Source of the DNA: Paracoccaceae bacterium
GTDB taxonomy: Bacteria; Pseudomonadota; Alphaproteobacteria; Rhodobacterales; Rhodobacteraceae
DNA length: 47,803 bases
Reading direction: 5' to 3'
NCBI GenBank assembly: GCA_026707935.1
Contig: JAPOVX010000293.1
Location: 1 to 47,803, forward strand
The notes under the pieces are model-generated. The model had not been told where the DNA came from, made no database searches, and was given only the letters and a program-made list of their open reading frames with translations. This document shows positions 1-7,975 of the stretch, in pieces. The first letter of the stretch is position 1. Each line of letters opens with the position of its first letter. Made by a program: the position numbers and the translations under genes.

Positions 1-822
1 ATGCCCGCGTGATGAAACGATCAATTTGTGCACGGCAAATCGAGCAGGATCAGGCACACGAACGGGTGTGCCCCCCCGATGCAATACCGCCGACCATACG
101 GGATCCTTGATGAGGAAGTCGAGGAACCATGAAGGCGTGGCCCTGGCGCCACCAAGAGGGGGCATGTCCGCCGCCTTACCCTGGTAATTGTCGCTGCCTC
201 TATTGGAGGTCAGAAATTCGACGCGGTAATGATCGTCATTGATAAATGCTGTGTCGGATTCCGGGTCCAGATTGGGGACAGGTTTAAAACTTTCATCGAC
301 GTCGCGAAGCACTTCAAGAATCGGCGGCATTGAATCATCGACCGCATCTGATATCGCTTTGAACTGAGCAAAATCTGCGTCTTGCGTCATGATTGACGTG
401 GATGGCAATTTCGAACCTAACAAACCGGCGTAAGTTTGGAAGGCAACTGTTCCGACAAGAATGCCTCTCAGACGGAAAAACCCCGCTTTCCAAAGTGCTT
501 CAACGATGTTTCCTGTAAGCGCATCAGGGCGTGGAAAGACCTGACTGAGCGCTCTCACCATTTCGCGTCGTTCTTTGAAATCTGCCTTTAACTCTTTGAA
601 TTTCTCAACGCGGTCCGTTATTTCGGGTTCTGTCGCCGGTCCAACGTAGTGACGCTTCCGGCCGCCATCCTGGTATTTTTGGAAATACCAGTAGTCACGC
701 CCCTTGGACGTGACTTTGACGAACTGTCCCTGCTCATCGAAATCCTGGTCGAAACTCGCATCAAGACATCTTTCGATAAGTTCTGCAAAGGTCGTTTGAA
801 GGGCGAAGTTGATCGATTGCAT
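1..822 (-). CDS. GSU2403-fold nucleotidyltransferase family protein (3' end outside window)
   Basis: The frame is open for 274 codons from an ATG at 822 to the window edge, so the C-terminus is missing. The protein shows the features I associate with the GSU2403 nucleotidyltransferase-fold family: an early GRDYWYFQ block, a YVGPATEPEI segment, then GTVAFQTYAG followed by the acidic motif DADFAQF (about residues 110-135), and later YRVEFLTSNRG and FLDFLI blocks. The acidic motif is the likely metal/nucleotide site. The substrate is unknown; related minimal nucleotidyltransferases act as toxins, tRNA-modifying enzymes or antibiotic-resistance enzymes, and I cannot choose between these. The upstream DNA carries repeated boxes that could be an operator. 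No partner gene is visible within the window. The family assignment is from memory and is fairly firm; the biological role is open. Confidence 0.72.
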   Translation of the reverse strand, partial: MQSINFALQTTFAELIERCLDASFDQDFDEQGQFVKVTSKGRDYWYFQKYQDGGRKRHYVGPATEPEITDRVEKFKELKADFKERREMVRALSQVFPRPDALTGNIVEALWKAGFFRLRGILVGTVAFQTYAGLLGSKLPSTSIMTQDADFAQFKAISDAVDDSMPPILEVLRDVDESFKPVPNLDPESDTAFINDDHYRVEFLTSNRGSDNYQGKAADMPPLGGARATPSWFLDFLIKDPVWSAVLHRGGTPVRVPDPARFAVHKLIVSSRGH

Positions 823-823
823 G

Positions 824-891
824 GTTATACCCGGTTTCTAGAACCAGACACAACATATGAGTTATACCCGGATTTGTAAATAGGGTATAAC
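824..891. promoter_or_regulatory. Repeated boxes upstream of the nucleotidyltransferase gene
   Basis: The 11-bp sequence gttatacccgg occurs at 824-834, immediately upstream of the start codon, and again at 861-871. An inverted copy of its first nine bases, gggtataac, lies at 883-891. The 861 and 883 copies form an inverted pair, and the 824 copy would overlap the ribosome-binding region. This arrangement suggests an operator, possibly autoregulatory, but no regulator is identified. Confidence 0.45.
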
Positions 892-1088
892 GAGTCAAAT
901 GCTTACAAGGGTGCTCAATCAAGGAACGAGGCTCACGATGGGTCCGGATTGTCACCAAATGAGTTCTGTGCGTAGGTTCCCGGGCAATCGTGCCTGGGTT
1001 GAATATTTTCGGCGTGGCACGGTACGGCTGATCTGGCGAATTTGCTATCGGCCGAAAAGGGCAGAATGGCGCTGAAGATCGGAATGGT

Positions 1089-1487
1089 ATGGTTGGGGTC
1101 CACCGTCTCTGGCGCGCTGTCGAACACGCTACCGCTGTTGCGAACAGCGGCGTGCGCCCCGGCATCGCACGGGCCTTGTCGATCATTCGTGAAGACCCGG
1201 CGTGCCCGAATTCCCTTGTTGCCCGACTGGCAGGAGTCAGCCTGGATTACCTGGGCGTACTTTTCAGAAGGCAGGTTGGGGTCACGATGTCTCGATACCG
1301 CAATGTCCAGCGACTCTGACGTGCGGAGCGCCTGGTTCCTTGCGGAAAAAGCGCATCGCTTCTCGAAGCCGCTCTGGCCGCCGGGTTTCAAGACTATTCA
1401 TCGTTCCACCGAAGCTATCGGCAGGTTCGGGGAGAGGCGCCTCGCCTCCTCAAGGCCCCCCGCCGATGTCCGACATTCAGGTATTGA
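1089..1487 (+). pseudogene. AraC-family regulator remnant with in-frame TGA
   Basis: The reading frame shows the two halves of an AraC-type DNA-binding domain. The first helix-turn-helix reads as ARALSIIREDP then ARLAGVSLDYLGVLFRRQVGV and ends in RYRNVQRL. A TGA at 1317-1319 stops it. The same frame continues without any shift into LLEAALAAGFQDYSSFHRSYRQV, which is the expected second helix-turn-helix, up to a TGA at 1485-1487. The stop falls between the two helix-turn-helix units where homologs continue. The N-terminal sensor domain of about 150 residues is not recognisable upstream, so the gene looks both truncated and interrupted. I see no gene in 892-1088. Confidence 0.65.
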
Positions 1488-1513
1488 ACCGGGCTCCACG
1501 GAGCCCGGTTCAA
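1484..1513. terminator. Strong hairpin after the sugar-binding protein gene
   Basis: An inverted repeat with stem ttgaaccgggctcc at 1484-1497 pairs perfectly with 1500-1513. It lies 20 bp past the stop of the minus-strand binding-protein gene and also covers the end of the AraC remnant. There is no clear U-tract on either strand, so it may be a bidirectional or Rho-assisted terminator or an mRNA-stabilising hairpin. Confidence 0.6.
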
Positions 1514-1532
1514 ATTCGGCGCGGTCTTGAAA

Positions 1533-2858
1533 TCAGTCGATCTTGGCGACTTCTTCCTTAATCCGTGTAACAGCTTCGTCGGCCGTGATCTCATCGTCAA
1601 TGTATTCGCGAACAATGCGGTTGTAGAGCAGAGAGTTCACGATCTTCGATGCGCGGCTCAGATTGCCTTCGGCAAGACCCCAGCGGTTGCCGGTTGCCAA
1701 GCCTGCGACGATTCCGTCGATCACGTCCTGCGGATAGATTTCCGCGAGCGGTGCGTGGCGGTCAACACCAACCGGCAGGCTGGCCCAGAGCTTGACGTAG
1801 GCCTCCGGATCATCGGCGTTGCCGCGTCGGATCGGGAATTTACCTTCGGCAGCCATGCCGAGGATGTCGCCGTAGCCTTCGCTGAGCGAGAACTTGATGA
1901 ACTCGATCGCTGCGTCGGTATCGGCGTCGGCGGTCACGCCCATGAAACGGGTGTCGGCCCAACCGGCACCGCCCGGGTTGGACGGACCCGAAACACGGGT
2001 GACAAATCCTGTACGCGAAGCAAGATCACGCGAGGTCGGATCGTCGTTGATCGTCGGCGGGGCGCTGTCGCGGAGACCGGCCAACTCATCCATGATGAAG
2101 GGTGACCAGATGATCATTGCCGCCTTGCCCGCAAAGTAGAGTTCGCGTGACTGCTTCCAGTAGAGTTCACCCTCGGGCGAAGCGTCAGCCATCTTCTTGT
2201 AGATCTCAAGCGCCTCAACGAGTTTCATGTCGTTCTCCGCGCTGTCCACGAGCGGCGAATACCCGTTGGCAAGAAACACATGCTCAAGCACCTGGATCAT
2301 GAAGGTTTCGTCTGTCTTGGTCGCAGCAACGAATCCGAAGATGTCATCCCCATGGAGCTTGTCGATGGCGGCGGCAATATTCGCATAGCTGTCGGGTGCA
2401 GCCAGGCCGTTGGCTTCGAACAGGTCCTTGCGGTAGACGACCATCTGGGTCCAGCCGTCGACTGGAACCGAGACGTAATCGCCATCCACGTTTGCTGATT
2501 CGAGGGGCCCGGCGGCAAATGTATCAGCGCCAAGTGCCTCGACCACTTCCGTACCGGCACCTGCATCGAGGATCCCTGCCTCGGTCCAGGGCAAAAGGTA
2601 CTGCAACGAGTGGTAAACGACATCCGGCAGATCACCGGCGGCAAATGCCGCTGTCATCCGGGTGCCGAGTTCTTTCTCCGTCACTGGAACGACTTCAACT
2701 TCGTGACCGGTTTTTTCGGTGAAGGCAGCCGCCATCCTCTCTTGTGCCTCGATTCTGTCGGGCTGCTCTTCCGGCGTCCACAACGTTACGGTGTCGGCCC
2801 AGCCGGCGTTTGCCGCCAACAGGGCGCCCATCGCAACCGAACATAGTTTCTTCACCAT
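1533..2858 (-). CDS. ABC transporter sugar-binding protein (family 1 extracellular solute-binding)
   Basis: The 441-residue product begins with a Sec signal peptide (MVKKL, hydrophobic core, cleavage likely after the Ala of AGWA near residue 21). The mature part starts with TVTLWTPEEQPDR and continues with the fold typical of MalE/UgpB-like proteins, including an AAFTEKTGHEVEVVPV segment and AAFAAGDLPDVVYHS. It would capture a sugar or sugar-derived solute in the periplasm for the two permeases encoded on the other side of the LacI gene. It is transcribed divergently from that regulator across a 345-bp region with operator-like repeats. The ligand is not evident from sequence; the hydrolase in the locus suggests a glycoside-type solute. 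Length is normal for the family. Confidence 0.88.
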   Translation of the reverse strand: MVKKLCSVAMGALLAANAGWADTVTLWTPEEQPDRIEAQERMAAAFTEKTGHEVEVVPVTEKELGTRMTAAFAAGDLPDVVYHSLQYLLPWTEAGILDAGAGTEVVEALGADTFAAGPLESANVDGDYVSVPVDGWTQMVVYRKDLFEANGLAAPDSYANIAAAIDKLHGDDIFGFVAATKTDETFMIQVLEHVFLANGYSPLVDSAENDMKLVEALEIYKKMADASPEGELYWKQSRELYFAGKAAMIIWSPFIMDELAGLRDSAPPTINDDPTSRDLASRTGFVTRVSGPSNPGGAGWADTRFMGVTADADTDAAIEFIKFSLSEGYGDILGMAAEGKFPIRRGNADDPEAYVKLWASLPVGVDRHAPLAEIYPQDVIDGIVAGLATGNRWGLAEGNLSRASKIVNSLLYNRIVREYIDDEITADEAVTRIKEEVAKID

Positions 2859-2944
2859 TGATTCCTCCCATATGGTTTCGCCCGCGCTACCGGAGTCCTG
2901 ACGAAATCAATCGGCGCAGGCTGCGAACTATTCCTCAAATATCG

Positions 2945-2961
2945 GATGTAACGTTTCATCA
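2945..2961. promoter_or_regulatory. Candidate LacI-family operator, copy 1
   Basis: The sequence gatgtaacgtttcatca is nearly identical to a second copy at 3092-3108. Its core, tgtaacgtttca, is an imperfect palindrome centred on AACGTT, the CG-centred form typical of LacI-family operators. It lies about 87 bp upstream of the binding-protein start and would control that divergent gene. Confidence 0.6.
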
Positions 2962-2989
2962 AGTCAAGGAAAAAATTCAGTTAGGTTAG

Positions 2990-3061
2990 AAATGCGCAAA
3001 ACTATGGGATCAAATAAAATGCCAAACTATAATAGTATTAAATGCGCCAAACTATGGTAAT
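2990..3061. repeat. Three spaced copies of an aatgc(gc)caaactat motif
   Basis: Related AT-rich boxes start at 2991 (aatgcgcaaaactatgg), 3018 (aatgccaaactat) and 3041 (aatgcgccaaactatgg). Spacings are 27 and 23 bp. They lie between the two LacI-type operators in the divergent promoter region and differ from them in sequence, so they may bind a second regulator or form an upstream activating element. Confidence 0.5.
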
Positions 3062-3091
3062 AAATTCGGAGAGGTATTGACAGTTCATATA

Positions 3092-3108
3092 GATATAACG
3101 TTTCATCA
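3092..3108. promoter_or_regulatory. Candidate LacI-family operator, copy 2
   Basis: The sequence gatataacgtttcatca repeats the box at 2945-2961 with one base changed. A consensus-like TTGACA at 3077-3082 lies just upstream on the plus strand, so a bound repressor would sit over the likely promoter of the LacI-permease operon. No convincing -10 element was picked out. Confidence 0.6.
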
Positions 3109-3203
3109 GATCGAACTGTGGCAGTTCGCTTGAGAGCAACATTAAAACCTTGCTGCACCAATCGGCTACATCTAAGCGGATCCTTTCGAATGGTCTGTTT
3201 CCA

Positions 3204-4232
3204 ATGAACAAGCGCCCAACCATACACTCCGTCGCCAGGGAGGCCGGCGTTTCCGTCTCGACGGTCAGCCAGGTCCTGCGGGAAGTTGGGCGGATTTCCG
3301 ACGATACGCGGCGCAAGGTCCAGAAGGCTGCAAAAAAACTCGACTACGTGCGTAATCGTCGCGCCATGGCCATGCGGTCTGGTGAAACGCACGATGTCGG
3401 GCTCCTGATCCACCGCATCGCCAACCCGTTCAACGCAGAGGTTGTTGTCGGCGCGAGTTCCTACCTGCAGGAAAAAGGATATCTGCTCTTCGTGCTCGAT
3501 GCCGAAGACGATGTGGAATTGCAGGAGAAGTACCTGCGCACCTTGATTGGCGGTTCAGCGGACGGCTTGTTGTGGATTCCGGCGACCGGGACAACCGAAG
3601 AAACGATCGCCTGGATTCGACGGAACAGCCCGGCAACCATTACCTGGCTGCGTACGCTCCCCGATCACCCGTTCGATCATATCGGCGTCGATTCAACCTA
3701 CGGAACAGCAATGGCAACCAGGCATCTGTCCGATCTCGGGCACACCACCATAGCCTTCCTGGGCGGCGATCACCTGTCGCCGACGATCAACCAGCGCATT
3801 GGCGGATACGCAAGCGTACTGGTCACCAAAGGACTGAATTCCCCCATCATCCGCCCTTGCGAGGAAACCAAAACCGATGCGAAGGCGGCGGCAATTGCGC
3901 TTTGTCAGGAAAACCCTGAAATCACCGGGATCGTGTGCAATTGTGACGTGGTCGCCGCCGGCGCAACGCTTGGACTGGCGCATTTGGGCAAGCGCGTCGG
4001 ACACGACGTGTCGGTCGTCGGCTTTGACGACATCGAGGATTCGCGCCTTTGGGAACCACCACTGTCCTCCATCGCCGTGGATCCGAAGGGCATCGGGCGC
4101 CAGATCGCCGAGGCTTTCATTGCCCGCAAGGAAAACCCGGACGCGCCGGTCCGCACGATCAGTCTACCGGTCCGCCTGATGGCCCGCGCCTCAAGCGGAC
4201 CGCCAGCAAAAGGAAATGGCGCCGATGGCTAA
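3204..4232 (+). CDS. LacI-family transcriptional regulator
   Basis: The 342-residue protein starts at ATG 3204; an in-frame ATG 54 bp upstream would add residues not found in the family. Residues 4-50 form the LacI helix-turn-helix (TIHSVAREAGVSVSTVSQVL) and hinge helix. The rest is a periplasmic-binding-protein-like sensor domain with VGLLIHRIANPF and the late VVGFDDIEDSRLWEPPLSSI block. It probably senses the imported solute or its hydrolysis product and represses this locus; two near-identical operator boxes lie upstream. Its last 17 bp overlap the first permease gene, so regulator and transporter are co-transcribed and autoregulation is likely. Confidence 0.9.
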   Translation: MNKRPTIHSVAREAGVSVSTVSQVLREVGRISDDTRRKVQKAAKKLDYVRNRRAMAMRSGETHDVGLLIHRIANPFNAEVVVGASSYLQEKGYLLFVLDAEDDVELQEKYLRTLIGGSADGLLWIPATGTTEETIAWIRRNSPATITWLRTLPDHPFDHIGVDSTYGTAMATRHLSDLGHTTIAFLGGDHLSPTINQRIGGYASVLVTKGLNSPIIRPCEETKTDAKAAAIALCQENPEITGIVCNCDVVAAGATLGLAHLGKRVGHDVSVVGFDDIEDSRLWEPPLSSIAVDPKGIGRQIAEAFIARKENPDAPVRTISLPVRLMARASSGPPAKGNGADG

Positions 4233-5493
4233 GGCAACCCCTGCTGACCTCGCGAAGGCCCGCAAACGCCGCGGACCGATCGAGAAACGCGAACAGCGCC
4301 TCGCGTTTTCAATGTTGGCGCCGACCGTGGCATCCGTTCTTCTCATTATCCTCGTACCGCTGCTCGCAAACTTCTGGATAAGCGTGAAACCTATTGAACT
4401 GGCGGATTTGCGGCCGGCGAAGATGCTGGTCCGTGAACGGGTCAAGGGCGACATCCCGGTCAAGGTGGGTGACCAGCTGGAGATCGAGTACCGGGTGCGA
4501 TCGAGCTCTCCCAAGGAGGAAGTCCGCGAGGCAAGCCTGCTCGACCCGCTTCCAAGAGGTCTCCGCGTCGTGGAAATCGGAGAGCCCTGCAGAGCCGATG
4601 CCGTCGCAATTTCATGCGAATTCGGGACGCTCGAACCGCGAAAACAGGTGCGGGTCAAGAGCATCCTGGAGGCCGAAGCCTCATACTTTGACGGCGAAGC
4701 GGTGAAACCCGGAGACACCGAACTCGTGGTCCGCGGAAAGTCGGACAATGCGCTCGCCAGCCTGGATTTCACCTTCGAAAACTTCCGCAAGGTCTTTGAC
4801 GCAACCGAATTCTGGGACGTGCTCTGGGTTTCGATCGTCTACACCGTTTTTGGCACTCTTGGCGCGCTGATCCTTGGCCTCTTTGCCGCCCAGCTGATGA
4901 TGACCGCGTTTCCTGGGCGTTCCGTGTTGCGGGGCCTCTTCCTGTTTCCTTATGTCTCGCCGGTCATTGCGGTTGCCTTCACCTGGGTTTTCCTGCTTGA
5001 CCCTTTCTCCGGAACCCTCAACGCAATCCTGCAGACCACCGGCGTGACAGACGAAGCTGTCAACTTTCTGGGAAAACGCGGAATCGCGCTCTGGACCGTG
5101 ATCGCTTTCGAGGCCTGGCGTTATTTTCCGCTCTCTTTTCTCTTCATTTTGGCGCGGATGCAGTCGCTGTCCGCGGATCTCAACGAAGCGGCCGAGATGG
5201 ACGGGGCGACCCCTCTCCAAAAATTCTGGTTCATCAACCTGCCACAACTGGTCGGAATCATCTCAACGCTGTTCTTGTTGAGGTTCATTTGGACTTTCAA
5301 CAAGTTCGATGACATCTTCTTGCTGACCGGGGGCGCCTCGGGCACACGAACGCTGACGGTCAATGTCTATGAACAGGCCTTTGCGCTCTCCAATCTCGGT
5401 GCCGGTGCTGCGGTAGCCGTGGTGATCTTCTTCGTCCTGACAGCATTTGTCGCCTTCTACTTCCGGTTTGTCCCCAAAGAGGAGGGCATGTGA
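4216..5493 (+). CDS. Sugar ABC transporter permease (MalF-like) with a DUF11-like extracytoplasmic insert
   Basis: The 425-residue permease has a first membrane segment at about residues 31-55, a soluble stretch at about 60-185, then the usual MalF-type core with an EAA loop near ADLNEAAEMDGATPLQKFWFINLP. The soluble stretch contains VKVGDQLEIEYRVR and LLDPLPRGLRVVEIGEPC, resembling the immunoglobulin-like DUF11 repeat. Escherichia coli MalF also has a large periplasmic insert, but between its third and fourth membrane segments; here the insert follows the first. ATG 4216 overlaps the regulator gene; ATG 4225 is an alternative with a better-spaced AGGA. It pairs with the next permease gene. 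Confidence 0.85.
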   Translation: MAPMAKATPADLAKARKRRGPIEKREQRLAFSMLAPTVASVLLIILVPLLANFWISVKPIELADLRPAKMLVRERVKGDIPVKVGDQLEIEYRVRSSSPKEEVREASLLDPLPRGLRVVEIGEPCRADAVAISCEFGTLEPRKQVRVKSILEAEASYFDGEAVKPGDTELVVRGKSDNALASLDFTFENFRKVFDATEFWDVLWVSIVYTVFGTLGALILGLFAAQLMMTAFPGRSVLRGLFLFPYVSPVIAVAFTWVFLLDPFSGTLNAILQTTGVTDEAVNFLGKRGIALWTVIAFEAWRYFPLSFLFILARMQSLSADLNEAAEMDGATPLQKFWFINLPQLVGIISTLFLLRFIWTFNKFDDIFLLTGGASGTRTLTVNVYEQAFALSNLGAGAAVAVVIFFVLTAFVAFYFRFVPKEEGM

Positions 5494-6719
5494 TGACGCG
5501 CGGAATCATTCTTGCATTCGTCCTCGGGGGGGTATGGGGCGCAATCAACGCCGTCCTTATCGGCGTTGGCATCACGCTCGTCTTTGGCGCCGCCGCCGAA
5601 ATGACAACCTTCGCCGCATTCTTTGCGGGAATTGCCGGGGCTTTCGCCTGGCTCGTTTCCGACCGTTATGCGGCTGGCCTCTACCTGCGACTTGCGCTGG
5701 CCGGCATTGCGTATGCGCTGACCATCTGCCTCCTCACCTACTTCGCACCCCTCGGAATTGCGCTTGCCAATCGGCCCGCTAGCGGTGTTCTCGTGCTGGT
5801 CTCCCTCGCGATGACTACGGTTGGCGCCGTCGCCATCGCGTTTCGTGCACGCGACTGGACGACACTCAATCGCTACCGCGCCGAGGAAGTGCTGATCCGT
5901 GCACTCAAGGGCTTCGGTTTCGTGTTCTTCACGGCGATCGTGCTTTTGCCATTCTACGCGATGCTCATGACCAGTCTGAAAAAGCAGGCCGAGCTTTTGC
6001 TGAACCCGCTCGACTATTCGATCAACGTTCGCCAGGGCGCGACCGAGCTTTTCAGTTCCTATGTCGAGCTCTTCACGACATTCGACTTCGGCCGATTCGT
6101 CATCGTCTCGACTGTCGTTTCGGTCGTCACTGTCTTGCTGACCCTCGCCGCCTCCATTCCCGGCGCCTACGCGATTTCGCGTCTGAAATTTCCCGGACGC
6201 ACGACCCTGACCAGGTCGATTTTGCTCATCTACATGGTCCCTGCCATCGTTCTCGTGATCCCGCTTTATGCCGTGTTCAGCCAGATGGGGCTACGTGACA
6301 CCTTGCTGGGCCTGATGCTCATCTATCCGGCGACGACCATTCCCGTATCTCTCTACATGCTTCAGGGCTACTTTCGCGGTATCCCCTCCGAGCTTGAAGA
6401 AGCGGGAATGATGGACGGCTGCTCGCGTCTCAAGGTGATTTGGAAGATCACCCTGCCCTTGTCACTCCCCGCGATCGCATCGGTATCGCTCTACGTCTTC
6501 ATGATCGCCTGGAACGAATTCCTCTTCGCATTCATGTTCCTCGACAGCCCCGAGATCTTCACCCTTCCGCGCGCCGTCGTTTCCCTGAATTCTTCCGAAG
6601 TGCCGCGCCAACATCTTATGGCCGGCGCCGTGATCGTCACCATTCCGGTCCTGGTCATCTTCCTCTGGTTTGAACGGTTCCTGGTTTCCGGCCTGACCGC
6701 CGGATCGGTGAAAGGATGA
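5493..6719 (+). CDS. Sugar ABC transporter permease (MalG-like) with four extra N-terminal membrane segments
   Basis: The ATG at 5493 shares its A with the TGA of the preceding gene and has AGGAGG seven bases upstream; a GTG at 5490 is the alternative. The product is about 408 residues, against about 280-300 for most MalG-type proteins. The excess is N-terminal: roughly residues 4-30, 37-56, 65-85 and 98-118 are four added hydrophobic segments before the usual first segment (VLLPFYAMLMTSLK). The core has the EAA loop ELEEAGMMDGCSRLKVIWKITLP. It forms the channel with the MalF-like protein. The role of the extra segments is unknown. It overlaps the following hydrolase gene by ATGA. Confidence 0.85.
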   Translation: MTRGIILAFVLGGVWGAINAVLIGVGITLVFGAAAEMTTFAAFFAGIAGAFAWLVSDRYAAGLYLRLALAGIAYALTICLLTYFAPLGIALANRPASGVLVLVSLAMTTVGAVAIAFRARDWTTLNRYRAEEVLIRALKGFGFVFFTAIVLLPFYAMLMTSLKKQAELLLNPLDYSINVRQGATELFSSYVELFTTFDFGRFVIVSTVVSVVTVLLTLAASIPGAYAISRLKFPGRTTLTRSILLIYMVPAIVLVIPLYAVFSQMGLRDTLLGLMLIYPATTIPVSLYMLQGYFRGIPSELEEAGMMDGCSRLKVIWKITLPLSLPAIASVSLYVFMIAWNEFLFAFMFLDSPEIFTLPRAVVSLNSSEVPRQHLMAGAVIVTIPVLVIFLWFERFLVSGLTAGSVKG

Positions 6720-7960
6720 CCGAAATGACCATGAACGAACGCGCGCGCGCGGTCTTGCGTGGCAACGACAGGGGTGGCTACACCATTCCGACCGATGGGC
6801 TCTACCCCTATCAATGGAACTGGGACTCGGCCTTCTCCGCGCTCGGTTTCGCCACCTTCGATCGCGCCCGGGCGTGGGAGGAGCTCGAAAAGCTCTTCGA
6901 AGCGCAATGGCCCAACGGAATGGTTCCCCACATCATTTTCCGCGCCGACGAACCTGGTTACTTTCCCGGACCATCGATATGGCAGGCCGACATGGGCCCA
7001 ATGCCCAGTTCGGGCATCTCGCAACCACCCGTGGTGGCTTCAGTCATCCGGGCGCTCGCAGAGGCTGAACCCGAGCAGGCGGCCGGGTTCATCAAACGCA
7101 TCGATGCATGGCACGAATGGTGGCACCGGGCGCGCGACCCCAAGGGAACCGGTGTCATTGCGATCACCCATCCATGGGAATCGGGCCGCGACAACCTGCC
7201 TGACTGGGACCGCCCGGGCGACATGATCGACGTTAGCGGTGTCGGTGAGTACACCCGTAGCGATACCTCGCTTGTCGACAACGACATGCGGCCCGAAAAG
7301 CAGGATTACGACCGCTACCTGGCCCTGGTCTATTTCGGAAGGGAACGCCAGTGGGATCCTGAAAAAATCGCGGTCGAAAACCCGTTCTTTGTCGCCGATC
7401 CGGGCATCACTTCGATCCTTTTGCGCGCGGAAAAGGACCTGCACGTCCTCGCGCGCGGTGCCGGGCACGAGACAGCCCGTATCGAAGACCGAATTACCCG
7501 ACTGGAAAACGGGCTGGAACTTTTGTGGAATGAAGATGCTGGCGGTTACGTCGCCCGTGACATGCGGTCGGGAGATCAGTCCAGGCGGGCATCTGCTGCC
7601 TCTTTTCTGCCGCTGTACGCGGGTATCCTGACGCACAAAGAGGAACTTCTGACTACTTTGAGGGAGTTTGCGGAAAGAGTACGCTACCTGGTGCCCAGCT
7701 TCGATCCCCGCGACGAGCATTTCGACCACATCCGGTATTGGCGTGGGCCGGCCTGGGCGATGATCAACTTCATGATCGCCAATGGCCTGCGCGACATTGG
7801 CGAATACAATTGGGCCGATCGCATCCGCTCAGATACGCGTGAACTGATCCGCAACGGCGGATTCGCGGAATATTTCTCACCGATCGATGGCCGCGGCTGC
7901 GGCGGCGGAACCTTCTCCTGGACAGCTGCGATCTGGCTGGCCTGGGAACTCGACGAATAG
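6716..7960 (+). CDS. GH63-type (MGH1-like) cytoplasmic glycoside hydrolase
   Basis: The 414-residue protein lacks a signal peptide and has (alpha/alpha)6-barrel motifs of the GH63/GH37 group: QWNWDSAFSALGF near residue 33, NGMVPHIIF near 67, HPWESGRDNLPDWD near 152, RYWRGPAWAMINF, and a C-terminal GFAEYFSPIDGRGCGGGTFSW. By analogy with bacterial mannosylglycerate/glucosylglycerate hydrolases, Asp159 would be the acid and Glu385 the base; this pairing is my alignment by eye. The gene sits between permease and ATPase genes and overlaps the permease by ATGA, so it probably cleaves the imported solute in the cytoplasm. A charged glycoside compatible solute such as glucosylglycerate is a reasonable guess; an ordinary alpha-disaccharide cannot be excluded. 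Confidence 0.8.
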   Translation: MTEMTMNERARAVLRGNDRGGYTIPTDGLYPYQWNWDSAFSALGFATFDRARAWEELEKLFEAQWPNGMVPHIIFRADEPGYFPGPSIWQADMGPMPSSGISQPPVVASVIRALAEAEPEQAAGFIKRIDAWHEWWHRARDPKGTGVIAITHPWESGRDNLPDWDRPGDMIDVSGVGEYTRSDTSLVDNDMRPEKQDYDRYLALVYFGRERQWDPEKIAVENPFFVADPGITSILLRAEKDLHVLARGAGHETARIEDRITRLENGLELLWNEDAGGYVARDMRSGDQSRRASAASFLPLYAGILTHKEELLTTLREFAERVRYLVPSFDPRDEHFDHIRYWRGPAWAMINFMIANGLRDIGEYNWADRIRSDTRELIRNGGFAEYFSPIDGRGCGGGTFSWTAAIWLAWELDE

Positions 7961-7975
7961 GAAGAGGGCAGACAA

